From: Leishmania donovani
Lineage: Eukaryota > Euglenozoa > Kinetoplastea > Trypanosomatida > Trypanosomatidae
DNA length: 64,000 nucleotides
Reading direction: 5' to 3'
NCBI RefSeq assembly: GCF_000227135.1
Contig: NC_018260.1
Location: 468,429 to 532,428, forward strand
Shown here in pieces: positions 28,283-38,705 of this stretch (its first letter is position 1; each line of letters begins with the position of its first letter). The notes below the pieces were generated by a model. The model was given only the letters and a program-made list of their open reading frames with translations, did no database searches and was not told the origin of the DNA. The translations under genes were made by a program, and so were the position numbers.

Positions 28283-28932
28283 GAGGATCCCTTTAGCGAA
28301 GAAGCGGCTCTGCGTTCCACAGGCGCTTCCCGAGTCTCTCGTGGTTTGCAGAAGAGAGTTTGTCTGTTTATCTGACAGGCGGTTACGTGTGTGCGGCAGT
28401 GCACGTACCCTCTTGACGGCAACGTTTAATGCTGTTAATGCCCTGTAAAATGAAAGAAAAAGGTTTAAGCAGAGCGTGTCTGACGCTAGCGTCAGACACT
28501 TCTTCCTTCTTTTTTTTTCTGAGGATCCAAATCACCGTGAGCACTTCTCTCTGTTAGATCACTGCTCTTGTGCTTCCTCGTGAGACAGGCGACTCAAAGG
28601 GTTACGCAGTAGAGGCTGTTTGGCGGCACCACGATTGCGCATTGAGTATGGGCATTCTGTGAGGCGTTTATATGATGATTCTGTGGAACTTTCTCTTCCT
28701 TTCTTTCGTGCTGCCTTTTACGTGTTCATACCGCTTCGCTCTCCGCTGTTTGGTTTGCTTGCGCATGGTTTTCCTTAGGATAACACTACATTGCCTCTGC
28801 TTCACAGCACTACTGCCGTTGCGAAGGTCTCTTGCACACATAAGCTTGACAACAGCGTACCCCAGCGCTCTTGCATCCCCATCCACATTATTTGTGCACC
28901 AAAACAGAAAAGCGAACGGCGAGAAAGGCAGT
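28283..28932 (+). other. Intergenic region between NIP7 and ISD11
   Basis: About 650 bases holding a perfect 24-base palindrome (28476-28499) followed by a T-run (28511-28519), then AT-richer sequence up to the ISD11 start. The open frame running into ISD11 from 28672 begins in sequence unlike that protein. Confidence 0.5.
28476..28499. repeat. Perfect 24-base palindrome followed by a T tract
   Basis: The left arm GTGTCTGACGCT is followed with no spacer by its exact reverse complement AGCGTCAGACAC. A pyrimidine stretch with nine T follows 11 bases later. In RNA this would form a stable hairpin with a tiny loop; in DNA it could be a dimer-binding site. It lies ~195 bases after the NIP7 stop codon. 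Confidence 0.8.
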
Positions 28933-29256
28933 ATGTCGGCAGCTGCCAAGACAGTGCAGAAGTCAGTCGACCGCCTTCGCGGGCAGATGATCCGGACGGC
29001 CCGCAGATTTCGCGACTACAACTTTCGCCAGTATTTCGTGCAGCACGTCAAGGACGACTTTGCCGCACTTGCAAAGCTCTCTGAAGAAGAGCAGAGAAAG
29101 TTTTTGGCAACAGAGGGGCGCGATAAGCTGCGTCAGCTACAGCGGATGGCTTTAGTGAACCAGATGTATGCCAAGCGGCCTGTCTACTTTGACACTGCCG
29201 CACAGAAGCCTCATCGAAGGCAGGACGACGGCACGGGTAAGCCAGTCATAGAGTGA
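28933..29256 (+). CDS. ISD11: ISD11-like LYR-family protein (Fe-S cluster assembly)
   Basis: This encodes 107 residues from the ATG at 28933. It matches the ISD11/LYRM4 pattern: helix 1 with SVDRLRGQMIRTARRF (the LYR position reads R-L-R), then R-D-Y-N-F-R-Q-Y-F, matching the YNYRxYaxRR core of ISD11, followed by helix 2 VKDDF, helix 3, and RQLQRMALVNQMYAKRPVYFD, which parallels the family's xxxRxxxIGQLYs end. ISD11 stabilises the mitochondrial cysteine desulfurase NFS1 together with acyl carrier protein. The start is set by homology; the frame is open upstream with a hydrophobic stretch that ISD11 lacks. Mitochondrial location follows from the family. Confidence 0.88.
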   Translation: MSAAAKTVQKSVDRLRGQMIRTARRFRDYNFRQYFVQHVKDDFAALAKLSEEEQRKFLATEGRDKLRQLQRMALVNQMYAKRPVYFDTAAQKPHRRQDDGTGKPVIE

Positions 29257-30611
29257 GTGTTATGAGCTGGACACGTAAGCCTCGCGTCTTCCGTTTCATT
29301 GAAAGCTGCTCTCATCGAGTCTATACCATACAGCCGTATCTACATCTCTTTTTATTTCTCTCTCTCTCGCTCACATACCTTCACAGTTACCGCTATCCTT
29401 TTTTTTCCCCTACACTAGGATGAGTGCGGTTATTGTTTTTGAGCGTCTGTTGGCTGCTGCTTCTTCGCACATTTGATACAGTCTCAGTCGTTCTTGCAGT
29501 GAGTAGAAGCGTGATGAGTGTTTGGTGAAGCTGTCGGTTCGCACACGTGGGTCACTTTGTGCCTATTCTCCTTCGCCATGCGAGATTTTGTAAGGGGTCT
29601 TGAGGGATGTCGCAGGCAATATGCTCAGATTCACCGTCTCTCCCGGAGGCTGTTTTATTTACAGCCGCTTCTTCCTCTTTCCGCTCAACGGCGTAACCGT
29701 GTTGACGAGGGGGTGTGTTTGGCACGATAAGATCGCGATCGGATGAAAGCCATCACCAACGTGCTTGTCACGGCAAGCACCAACTAGAACAATAGTTGTG
29801 TCATGAGCATATCTGCCGTCTCAATGACGCGCGGTACGCACAAAAAGGAAGAGCCACCATCTCCTCCAAAGCATGCCCTCTCTACGTCGTATAAGATTAT
29901 TCCTATTTTCTTCTTCCTCACGCTCTTCCGCTTCTCTCTTGCTACCGCATGTCTACATCATCTCCTGCAATTTCGTCTTGGGCGTTCAGCACGTCTAGAG
30001 GGCCTCTCCAAACCTATCTGCACGCTTTTCTCCGCCCTTGGGGTACAACGAACATCCAAGTACGCAAGAGAAAGAAAACGAAGATTCACCGCTCTGTTTT
30101 GTGCAACGGAGCAGGGCGGCTGCGCGCTTCTGCGTACGTTCGCTTCCAATCCAAAAGGGGAAAGTGGAGAGTGAGCTGATGGCTTTTCTTCCTCTCAATC
30201 TTTTATTCGTTCTTATCTTCCCAAGGTCCCTACTGAGCCTTCTTACATTAATTCATGCCACTTCTGCCGGCTTCGCGCTCGGCATCGGCGCCCCTTTTTG
30301 AGTCCTTGTTGCTAGCAGCTCGGTTCGTCTTTTGCCATCAGCACGCCTTGTCCTAGCCTACGTCATATTCTCTGTCGCCTGTGCTCGCTTAAGGAGTTGT
30401 TTTGTTGAAAAGCCCTTGTTCTCCCCCCATACGCGCTTGCACAGAACCGAATCTGTGTTTCGACTCCCTTTTTTATGTTTTCACTTTCAGTGACGCTTTC
30501 GCGCCGACTGCTGCTGTTCGGCAAAGGAAGGGTAGCGAGGCGGCGTCCACACGAACTGCCACTGCTCTTTATGTTCTTCCTTGTGCTTTAATCACTCACC
30601 CTTTAGCTGCC
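29257..30611 (+). other. Intergenic region, 1.35 kb, right end of the low-GC block
   Basis: The sequence includes T-runs (29398-29408) and a CT repeat (29358-29370). Small frames occur (for example 29803-30174 and 30038-30301), but they are Phe/Leu/Ser-rich readings of pyrimidine tracts and I do not accept them as genes. Confidence 0.4.
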
Positions 30612-33600
30612 ATGCAAGCTCACGTACATGAAGGACTCCAACATGACGCACTCCCCTCATGGGGCAGCGCTTTCAACCGTCCAGCAGCTTCATACTCTTG
30701 GCTGTGTACTTTACTGATAAACAAAAGATACAGCGCCACAGCTACCGCTCGGGAGGCACATCAGCGGTACGCCACGCAAGTAGACGGCAAGAACAGCATT
30801 TTTATCGCCTTAACGCTGCGAAGCAGTAAGCAAGGTACGCACACCGACGCAGGTGCAGTAGCAAGAGTGCAGGCAAGCATGCCAGCATTGTCGTTTCCCA
30901 CGTCGTCTTCGTCGGGAGCTCCGCTGCGGGCGCATCATATCCCGTTGCCACAGAGAAAGATGCGCTGTCGCCCTCGTCGCGGCGCCTACGGCAAACTGTC
31001 TTCCTTGCAGCCAACGGCGATCAAGCGCCCCTGGTGTCTGATGCCGCGCGCCAGCATGCAAGCCCAACAGCATCCACAATGGGTTGACCCTCGCCTGCGC
31101 TTTCGACGCTGGTTTATGATGGCGCTGCAGGCCTGCGGCATTTCTCTGGCCTGAGCGGCAGCAGTGCTAACCGAATCACGCGTGCCTCGTCCCAGAACGC
31201 CGCCGCTGCAAGCACGCGCAGCGCTGGCGTCTGCACCATTCTCCGTCGAGAATGGGGGCCGGAGAACCACCATAGGCAGTTTGAGAAGCCACGTGGCGCC
31301 TTCGTGTATGAGCTCTCTGATGCCACGGTGGAGGTAGTGGTGGCGTGGGCGTCTGACCTCGGGGAGGGGCTCCGTTCTCCCGGCACCTGGGGCGTTGTAC
31401 CAGCAAGTGCCGCTATGATGTTGCTAGTGGCATATGCCTGTTGCGCTGCGCGCAGTAGTGAGCGCACCACTATCACAATTTTGTGTGCCGCTGACGCTTG
31501 GGATGGAGGTGCCAGGGTTCCGGTGCCGTGCATATCGTTGTCCCTGGTTAGTGTTCCGTGGCAGGGGTGGAATGCAGTGGGGATGGTATGGTACTCTTTT
31601 TGTGGCCTATGCGCAACGCTGCGTCTCATGGTTTTTGGACGGCGTCTCGGGTGGAAGAGGAGAGGCGGCGCCCGGGTTCTTCTCCAGCGGGCAGCTCAGC
31701 TCGGCAGCGGCAGTGGGGGGGGGGGTATGCCGGCTGCAGCAAGTTGTGCCGCAGAGGTCGAAGGTATGGGTAATGTGCTGGAAAAGGGGTCTGTCGGTTG
31801 GTCGCTGCTACAACAACTGGAATCTTCGCTGTAGTGCAAGGAGTACTACGCCGGCGCGGCCTCGGTGCTTGGCTTTGATGCTGGCACCTCACAACATCCG
31901 GGAAGCGCCAGCAGAGCGTGGGGCGGTCGGCAAATATCCGTCTTTCACGGCGGCCCACCGCCGCTCACAGGTACTGCGAAAGTCGGGTGCGATTGGATTG
32001 TCCTTCAGGAACTTGCTGCCAGCGGCAGCTGGTCAATGCGGCCTTTTTCGCGCGCGACAGCGGGCCGCAGCGCACCCCGACCATCGGCGCCGACGCGGGG
32101 CGGTACGGTGTTGATCGCGCCAGCCGCCTTTATCAGTGGGACACTCCGGCGCCCTGGCAAGCGGCGCCGGTACCGCAAAAAGAAATTTACCTTTCTGAAA
32201 GTGGGTGCGTGCAGCGGGCAACGGATCTCAACTATCTTATCCTGCAGTTGAAGCAGCGCATCATGTTTTGTCAGCAGAAAGCGCAATCGCTGCCGCATCA
32301 CACGCGGAGACGACGGGCAGTGGTGGCAGGCAGCACTTCAAGACGCCGCCACGCGATGAAGACAACACCGAGGCGTCGCAGCCTGGCGGCGATGACAAGC
32401 TCGCAATGGTTGAAGACTTAAGTCTTGCCGGTGGTGAGCACAAGGGGACGTCTGATGAGCGCAAGGAAGCAGAAGCAGGTGATGCGCTGGGCGAAGCGAG
32501 TCTTGACGCCACTACTGGCGCCACCTCCACGCGTCGTCGTTTGCGTGCCTTCGTAGAGCCTGAGTGCGAAGTGGTCGGGGCGCTGCTGCCCGATTTCCCG
32601 CGGCATGTGGTGAAGGGCGCCTTCACTGTTACCCCTACGGGTACAAGTAATGCAAACAGCAGCAGCTGCAGCACCGAGGCAACAGGAACAGGATTAGTGG
32701 AGTCGCTCCGGGCGGCAACTGTAGCGACATGAACGGTGCTGTTCCTGTGCCGCGCTGGGGAGCAGGAAGCAGCGCTGCCCTGTTGGCGTCCGCCAACCGC
32801 CTCTCAACAGCCGATGCCAGTCGCTCTTCGGCAGCTGGAAACACCCCCGGCGAGAGCGGCGGCTACCCGGTGTTCAATCCAGCCCTGTGCAGCGTCACCT
32901 TCAGACCTGGCATGTTCGAAGAGTTGCTTCTGGCTGTCAATGCGCAGCACGTTGCACGGCCCTAAAACGGCGGTGAAAAGGTGGATGAGTGGCATCTGCT
33001 CCACAAGAACGCTCCCGCGATGTCGCTGCGGGGACAGCGCACCAGCACCACTGACGGCAGGGTCCGCGTCACACAAGAGGGAACGAAGCGTAAGCTCCTC
33101 TCGCCTTTACAGCGTGAGCGCGGCGTGCCACTCCGCCGCGAATGAGGAGGTAAATTAAGTCGAAGAACAGCACCTCTATCCGGGCTGGTCACCCCAGTGC
33201 CTGCGGGAGATTGTTGAAATTCCACTGGAGGTGTGGCCGACATGCGAGGATGTGAAAGAGCTTTTGCGGGGCAGACGTGTTGCGACCGTTATCCCGCTCT
33301 ATCAGCTCCGCTGGTAAAGCGCCTCGCACCGACTGCAGCGCACTGCACGTGTTGTGGCAAGTGCGCAACCGTCGCCGCTCAACTCAGGCTTCGCGTTGCT
33401 CTCCACAGTGTGTGGCACCACGCTGGGCCTGTCGCTGCGCCTGCGGTGCGGCGCGATAGAGGGTGCCCTGGGGTACGCGAAGCAACCCGAGGTGGGCATG
33501 ATCATCGCTTCCTCTAACCACAGCGCGCCACTGAACGGCAGCGCGACAAGGCGGGCGTGTGTGACAGATTCAGTGGGTGTCTGACGCTGGTATCTGCCGA

Positions 33601-34490
33601 AGCAGATGAGGACACCCTCAATACCGCGTGCCCTAATGCCTCGGTGTATCGGTGGTTGCGCATTCTCAACGGTGAAGTTGACCTTCACGGGATCATATCC
33701 GCCATGTTGCACCTGACGGAGTTCACCGAGAGCATGAGCAGCTTCTTGCTGCGAAGTAAAAGCGACTTGCTAGTCACGATGACGCGTCACTTCACCGCAA
33801 AGTGGGTCATAACAACGGTGGAGGCCGCTATGGCGGATCTGGACGCGCTTACCGGGGGTCTGCTGAACTTCAGTCATGCAGAAGGTGGCACGCGAGCTGC
33901 TCCATCCCTTCGCTCGCCTCGGTCACCTGCGCGGCCTCAGCTCTTTTCGCCGCATCCTGGCTCCTCGCACCTGGGTTGTTCTACTGAGAAGCGCATCAGT
34001 GGCCCGGTGTCTAGGCCTATGCCCCCGAGCCGCGCTGCAGCAACCGCGGTCGGGGCTACAGCGGGTCTGCCGCCAACAGTATGACACCGTCGCCTCTGCT
34101 GTCGTTACAGTGGCGGTTTCGGCAGCCAATCGCAGCAACGGCGCCAAACTACCTTTTACGAATCCGCTCGCGCAGTGCGCACTGCCACGCCTCACCGGAA
34201 CCGATAAGTCGGCTGCCGTCATTGCAGCGAGGGCGTGCCGGGTCGTTTGACTCAGTAGGGATGGCGAGGACCACAGCGACGCGTAAAAGCGACTATCTGC
34301 CCTCTTTGCACGATGTCGACTCTACGCCGCACTTCCGGCTCTCCTGGCACGGCGTACGCCGCTGCTGGATGCGCACTGTACCCCGCGCGAAAGCCTCTCG
34401 CGCGCAGACATGTTGTGCGCTCTGCGTCGAAAACGCATTGCTCTCCTGCATGGCGGGCACAGTGTAGAGGCTACAGTGGCGGCCGCGAAG
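30612..34490 (+). pseudogene. Long decayed protein gene, family not recognised
   Basis: Across about 3.9 kb, coding-like + strand segments follow one another in changing frames, broken by stops and shifts. These include MQAHVHEGLQHDALPSWGSA (from about 30612), a piece with FVYELSDATVEVVVAW (about 31304), EVPGFRCRAYRCPW (about 31510), a Glu/Asp/Ser-rich stretch in 32205-32732, FRPGMFEELLLAVNAQH (about 32903), YPGWSPQCLREIVEIPLEVW and ELLRGRRVATVIPLYQLRW (33178-33318), a piece with IEGALGYAKQPEVGMII (about 33457), VYRWLRILNGEVDLHGII (about 33644) and a last piece with ADMLCALRRKRIALLHGG (about 34408). GC and amino-acid make-up are those of Leishmania-type coding DNA, unlike the UTRs around it. 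I read it as the remnant of one gene of more than 1000 codons. Function unknown. Confidence 0.65.
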
Positions 34491-35125
34491 ACGGTCTCCT
34501 CCTGCTACAAAGCCCCAAAGCCTGGGTGCAGGCAAAGGTAGTGCTTTGGTGCGCGAAGCGCAGCGACCTTCGTCATCTCCGCGCGCGGACGCGTGTGCAC
34601 GTGTATGCCACGCCACAACTCTCCGTCGCTCGGAAGCGTGCCGTGACTCTGGCATGGGCCTTCTCACCCCTCCCACCTCTTTCTCCTTCCAACGTGCTCT
34701 CCTGGGAAATCCTTTGTATTGTTCTTGGTCTACCCCTCACCTGTCCCTCCCACTTGTCCCCCTTTCTCTCCAAAAGCCCGCACGTCTTGCGCACGCACGG
34801 GCCGCACGTGCGCGCCAAGAAACACCCTCGCGCTGCTTTCGGAAGTCCACATCTCATCATTGCGTCCATCCGAATGCCATCAGCCCGCCACAAAGCACAG
34901 CACCGACGGCGTGCGGCCAGAAGCGCCCCCGCGCGCTTCTTCGAAGATGCGGTCGCCTGGTGTGTTATCTTCTTTCTACTGGGTGCACCTGTGCTGCCCG
35001 TCTCGCGAGCGGGCATGACCCTTGTCTCCGCACTTGCTGTCGCCCTAACATGGCCCCTCCCTATTTCGACGTGGGCAACGCTCCTCACTACCTCGCTGCA
35101 GCGTGATCGTCAGAAGCAGCCGGCC
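34491..35125 (+). other. Leader region of the small membrane-protein gene
   Basis: Pyrimidine tracts at 34660-34790 with AG acceptors (for example after CTCTCCAAAAG near 34775) mark probable splice sites. An in-frame ATG at 34874 could extend the downstream protein by 84 residues. Confidence 0.4.
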
Positions 35126-35476
35126 ATGAGCACAGCGGTGGACCTCTTCACCGCCCCAGCCGCAGTCCCATTACATGACGCACCCCTTGATGACACAGAG
35201 GTGAATGAGCACTGTGGTGGTGTAGGTTCGCGCACGGAGGGCATGCTCGCTGCTCCCGGATACGCGTCCGAGGACGCTGCGCAGTTGACCCGTTGCTTTG
35301 CCTTGGCCGCCGTCTTGCTCGGTGGCGGTCTGTTTGGACAGTTGGACTGGCAGGTCGCGTATCAAGTATGGCCCTACCCCTCCTTAAGCGCCTACGTAGT
35401 GGCCCGTGTTGCATTGGAAGTGTACGACCGAGTCGGAGGTGGAAGTGGCGTTCTTCACAGAAAAGAGGTTCAATGA
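35126..35476 (+). CDS. Small hypothetical protein with a C-terminal hydrophobic segment
   Basis: This encodes 116 residues from the ATG at 35126; using the in-frame ATG at 34874 would give 200 residues with an added hydrophobic stretch (CVIFFLLGAPVLPV). The 116-residue form has an acidic N-terminal half (DDTEVNE), a hydrophobic segment CFALAAVLLGGGLFG (about residues 65-79), then WQVAYQVWPYPSLSAYVVARVALEVYDRV, which may form a second amphipathic or membrane helix. Codon use is GC-rich and typical. The shape resembles small TOM/TIM-like or peroxisomal membrane proteins, but I cannot place it. Confidence 0.55.
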   Translation: MSTAVDLFTAPAAVPLHDAPLDDTEVNEHCGGVGSRTEGMLAAPGYASEDAAQLTRCFALAAVLLGGGLFGQLDWQVAYQVWPYPSLSAYVVARVALEVYDRVGGGSGVLHRKEVQ

Positions 35477-36369
35477 AAAAAAAGATCAGGTGAAAAAGGA
35501 GAGGCGGGGCTGCATGCGTGTTTTTCCGCGTTTATGTGTGTGTTTGTGATGAGTCCGCTGTGGTGTCTCCCTTTATCTTTGCTCCCTTTCGTTGCTCGTC
35601 CCCCTTCCCCCTCCCTCCTACGCCACGCTTCAGCTGGGATTGTGCTCATTTTGTGCTGCTGCTCTGTACGGTGCATGAACATCACGTTAGGATGGCGCAC
35701 ATGTTGCCCTTACCTCCTTCCCCTGTACAGTATTCCTTTTCTTATCATTGGATGCGCTACTGCACACTTTTGGTTTTCTCACTGATATCCTGGCACTCAT
35801 TTCCCGACGCGTCTCAGACGGTGGGCGCACTGCCTCGCTTGCGCGTGCGTGCACATGTGCGCGCAGCACCAACGTGTATGTGTGCTATGCCGAAGGGAGC
35901 TCCTGTGCTTCCCACAAGAAGTTACCTCAGCTTTTACGGTTTCTTGTCCACCCCTTCAATTTACTCGGCAACTTGCTCATAAAGGTGGCGCTTGCGCTGC
36001 TGCTGCGAAACAGTGCATCAGCAAAGGTATTCAAGTCACTGCGAGAGAACAGTGCCGGCCCTCCTCGTCTTCTCTCCTCGCCTCTTTTACTCGCCCCCCC
36101 CCTCACTGATGCACAAGCGTGCAAGCCGCTGTTGCTCGGATGAACTCCTCCCCTCCTTCTAAGCACATGTGCGCGATGTGTGCCCTTCGCACTTGATTCA
36201 GCTTCTTTCTCGCCCCTCCGCTACTCTTTCCATACACATGCAACACCTCAGCTCTACGTCTCACTCACCTGCACAAGTCGCGAAGGTGCCTGTCCTACAC
36301 AAGCACACAACGTGCCGCACGTGCTTCGTGTGGTTGCGGATTCAGAGCGCAGCCGCTGCGTGGGAAGCC
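35477..36369 (+). other. Intergenic region, 0.9 kb
   Basis: A strong pyrimidine-rich region (35590-35640 and 36050-36110), CT-rich up to about 36230, precedes the RecA-like gene. No gene is seen. Confidence 0.4.
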
Positions 36370-38061
36370 ATGGCTGACGCAGCGGCGCGGGAGCGCATAC
36401 TACGTATGCAGCTGTCTGCGGCGCCGCTGCAAGACGTCTACGGTGCCTTTTCCCCGTGGCAGCACCTCTCCACCTCTGTTCCTGAGCTTGACTCTCTCCT
36501 CAGCGTGGCGGGTGTATGTGGAGGTGTCTCTGGCAGCGACGCTGGGAGCGGCACCGAGTCGGCCATTGGTGGCCTCCCTGTTGGTGGTCTTCACGAGCTC
36601 TACGGACCGCCCCTGTCCGGCAAGTCGTGGCTACTTCGTCGTGTTGGCGCGGCCTACGTGCGGCGCATGACGATGTGCCGGCAGTGGTACCATGACGAGC
36701 TGGAGCTGGCGTCGAAGTGGGCAGTGGAGACGCCGAGATCCACGCACACGTATGATGATGAGGCACATGCAAACAAGGATGATGAAGGCCTGTGCAGTGA
36801 GGGGGAGGTCGCCGACACTTGGGCAGACTCAACCGGTGCCTCGCCTGTGACTGCGATGGAGGAATGGGATCTTTATGTGTGTCTGGTGAGCGGGGCCGGT
36901 GCTAGCAGCACGACGCACCAGCTCACAGCAGCGCCGCCGTCACCCTCGCTGCTGTCACCCGATGTGCGGAGTTGGGTGGAGGAGCTTGTTGCCCCCTTTG
37001 ACTCCTCTTCAACCCTAGATAGGCAAGGAGAAGCCTTTGTTACCGGGCCTGCGCACTACCATGCATCGGAGCACCGACGGCAGCAGCAGAGAGACTACGC
37101 CGAGCAGCACATCCACTTCTGTGTTGTGCGTTCCCCCAATGAGCTTCTCGCCTTCCTTGAGCACCTCAGCGGCGATGCGGCATTGGCGCCATCCGCGGGC
37201 ACGACCTTCGCAGATGCAGCCCCCTCTATCGTTCCTCCTGCACCTCTTGTAGCGTCGCAGCAGCAACTCTCATCATTACAGTTGTCCTGTGGTTCTTCGA
37301 CCACGACAGCGCGAGGGCAGAAGCGGCGTCGCTCTCCACGCACCGCGGTGTCTTCCTCCTCATCGGTTTCTCCTTTCCGTGGAAACTTTCCACAGCGCAC
37401 CTGGCGGCTGCAGCGGCAGCGACTGCTCCTGCTCGACGGCCTCGATGCGCTGTGGCTGCACCCCAGCCTGGGCAACCACTGCGCGACCCACACAGGGCAG
37501 TGGTTTGCCGAAGAACTGCATCGGCGATTGCGGGCAGTGGTGTTGCCGCGGCTTAGCTACGCTGCCTCAAATAGCGCCGTTCTGACGCCGTCATATGCTA
37601 CCGCTGCTGCTTCTCCGACGTCTTCGCACCCTTATCACACGCTCTACTCCACTGTGGTTTTCACAAATGGCTGCAATGGCAGCAGTCGCGGTATTCTGAA
37701 TCCGCAGCAACTGGAGGCTCGCCTGGCTGGGCCAGTAGGAGGAGCGAAGGGCTGGATGGCGACGCTGCCACGGCCCTCGGGAAATGCGGTGTGGTGCAGG
37801 GCAGCGGACACGCGATGCTTGGTCGAGCCGGCGCACCCGGGGCTGGTGTCGTTGCCAACACCCAGCTCCTCCTATGTGTGTCCAGCGAGGGTTTCGCACG
37901 GGCCAGGCGCCATGCGTCAAAGCAGCCGTGGCATGGCCAAGACCTTTGGCCCGTCTAACACCAACTCTCTAGAGTCTCTCGTGACGGTGGTGAAGGGAGG
38001 CTCGCGCGTGGCGGCAACGTGGTTACTACGTGACGTCGCGGGCGGCGCGCAAGAAAGTTGA
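36370..38061 (+). CDS. RAD51/RecA-fold protein with large low-complexity insertions
   Basis: This encodes 563 residues from the ATG at 36370; an earlier in-frame ATG at 36238 would add 44 residues of unlike composition. The core features are LSTSVPELDSLL (about residues 33-44), GGLPVGGLHELYG (67-79), a Walker A motif GPPLSGKS (79-86) and a Walker B motif RLLLLDGLDALW (351-362). The order 'start-of-core, GGxxxGxxxExxG, Walker A' is that of RAD51 paralogues (RAD51B/C/D, XRCC2/3), which act in homologous recombination. Unlike a typical ~350-residue paralogue, about 265 residues separate the two Walker motifs, including acidic and Ser/Ala-rich insertions and a basic KRRRSPR stretch (318-324) that could be a nuclear signal. 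Which paralogue it is cannot be read from sequence. Confidence 0.7.
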   Translation: MADAAARERILRMQLSAAPLQDVYGAFSPWQHLSTSVPELDSLLSVAGVCGGVSGSDAGSGTESAIGGLPVGGLHELYGPPLSGKSWLLRRVGAAYVRRMTMCRQWYHDELELASKWAVETPRSTHTYDDEAHANKDDEGLCSEGEVADTWADSTGASPVTAMEEWDLYVCLVSGAGASSTTHQLTAAPPSPSLLSPDVRSWVEELVAPFDSSSTLDRQGEAFVTGPAHYHASEHRRQQQRDYAEQHIHFCVVRSPNELLAFLEHLSGDAALAPSAGTTFADAAPSIVPPAPLVASQQQLSSLQLSCGSSTTTARGQKRRRSPRTAVSSSSSVSPFRGNFPQRTWRLQRQRLLLLDGLDALWLHPSLGNHCATHTGQWFAEELHRRLRAVVLPRLSYAASNSAVLTPSYATAAASPTSSHPYHTLYSTVVFTNGCNGSSRGILNPQQLEARLAGPVGGAKGWMATLPRPSGNAVWCRAADTRCLVEPAHPGLVSLPTPSSSYVCPARVSHGPGAMRQSSRGMAKTFGPSNTNSLESLVTVVKGGSRVAATWLLRDVAGGAQES

Positions 38062-38671
38062 GGTGCGAATCTCGTGCGCACTCTAAGCGCGCACGCCTTA
38101 TCGTACTCTCCCCTGCGCGTACCCTGGGGCGTCGCATCTCGTAGCGTTGAGCCATCCGTGAGTAATGTCTTGGCCACTTCGTCTCCCCTTCTTCTCCCCC
38201 AGCCACTAGACAGACACGGGGAAAGGGGCAACACGAAACGCTCATACACCAAGAAAAAAAAAGAGCAACACGTATGTAGCTCCTCTGCTGTGCTTCCGTC
38301 TCTCCACCCCCACATGCACACATACGCACACTTTTTTTTGTTGCATATGTATGCAGCAGACGGGGAGGAAAGCAGTTGCCTTCCTCAACATATATATATA
38401 TATATTGCTATGTTTTCTTTCTGCAGCATCGTCGTCCTAGCGCGGTCGCACAGGCACACAGCGCTGCGACCTCTCTCTCTCTCATAGCCTTCACCACTGT
38501 TCTCAATCAAACTCTTGCCCTTCTCCTTGCCCACTCTTTGGCATTCCTTCTCAACGGGTAAGTCTGCTAAAATTGTTTTCTTCATTGAGTCTATGTGTGA
38601 TTGCGCGTGACGTGATCATCTGCAGCCTAGTACATTACAGCGTTGACTTACCGTTGTATATATATATATAC
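38062..38671 (+). other. Intergenic region with TA repeats
   Basis: About 610 bases with an A-run (38252-38261), (TA)n stretches at about 38390-38405 and 38656-38671, and a CT repeat (38470-38485). No gene is seen. Confidence 0.45.
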
Positions 38672-38705
38672 TTGTCCCTGTCTGCCTCTCTCTTCTTGTA
38701 CCCAG
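38672..38705 (+). promoter_or_regulatory. Polypyrimidine tract and 3' splice site abutting the start codon
   Basis: After (TA)n the sequence becomes almost pure pyrimidine (CTTGTCCCTGTCTGCCTCTC and on), ends in TGTACCCAG, and the ATG of the next gene follows immediately at 38706. This is a near-ideal trans-splice acceptor. If used, the mRNA's 5' UTR would be only the spliced leader. An alternative AG lies about 65 bases upstream (CATTACAG). Confidence 0.55.

Noticed and set aside
30038..30301. Small open frame with a hydrophobic end (87 codons)
   Set aside because: Hydrophobic residues come from a T-rich tract; no start context or conservation evidence. It could be a short membrane peptide but I cannot support it.
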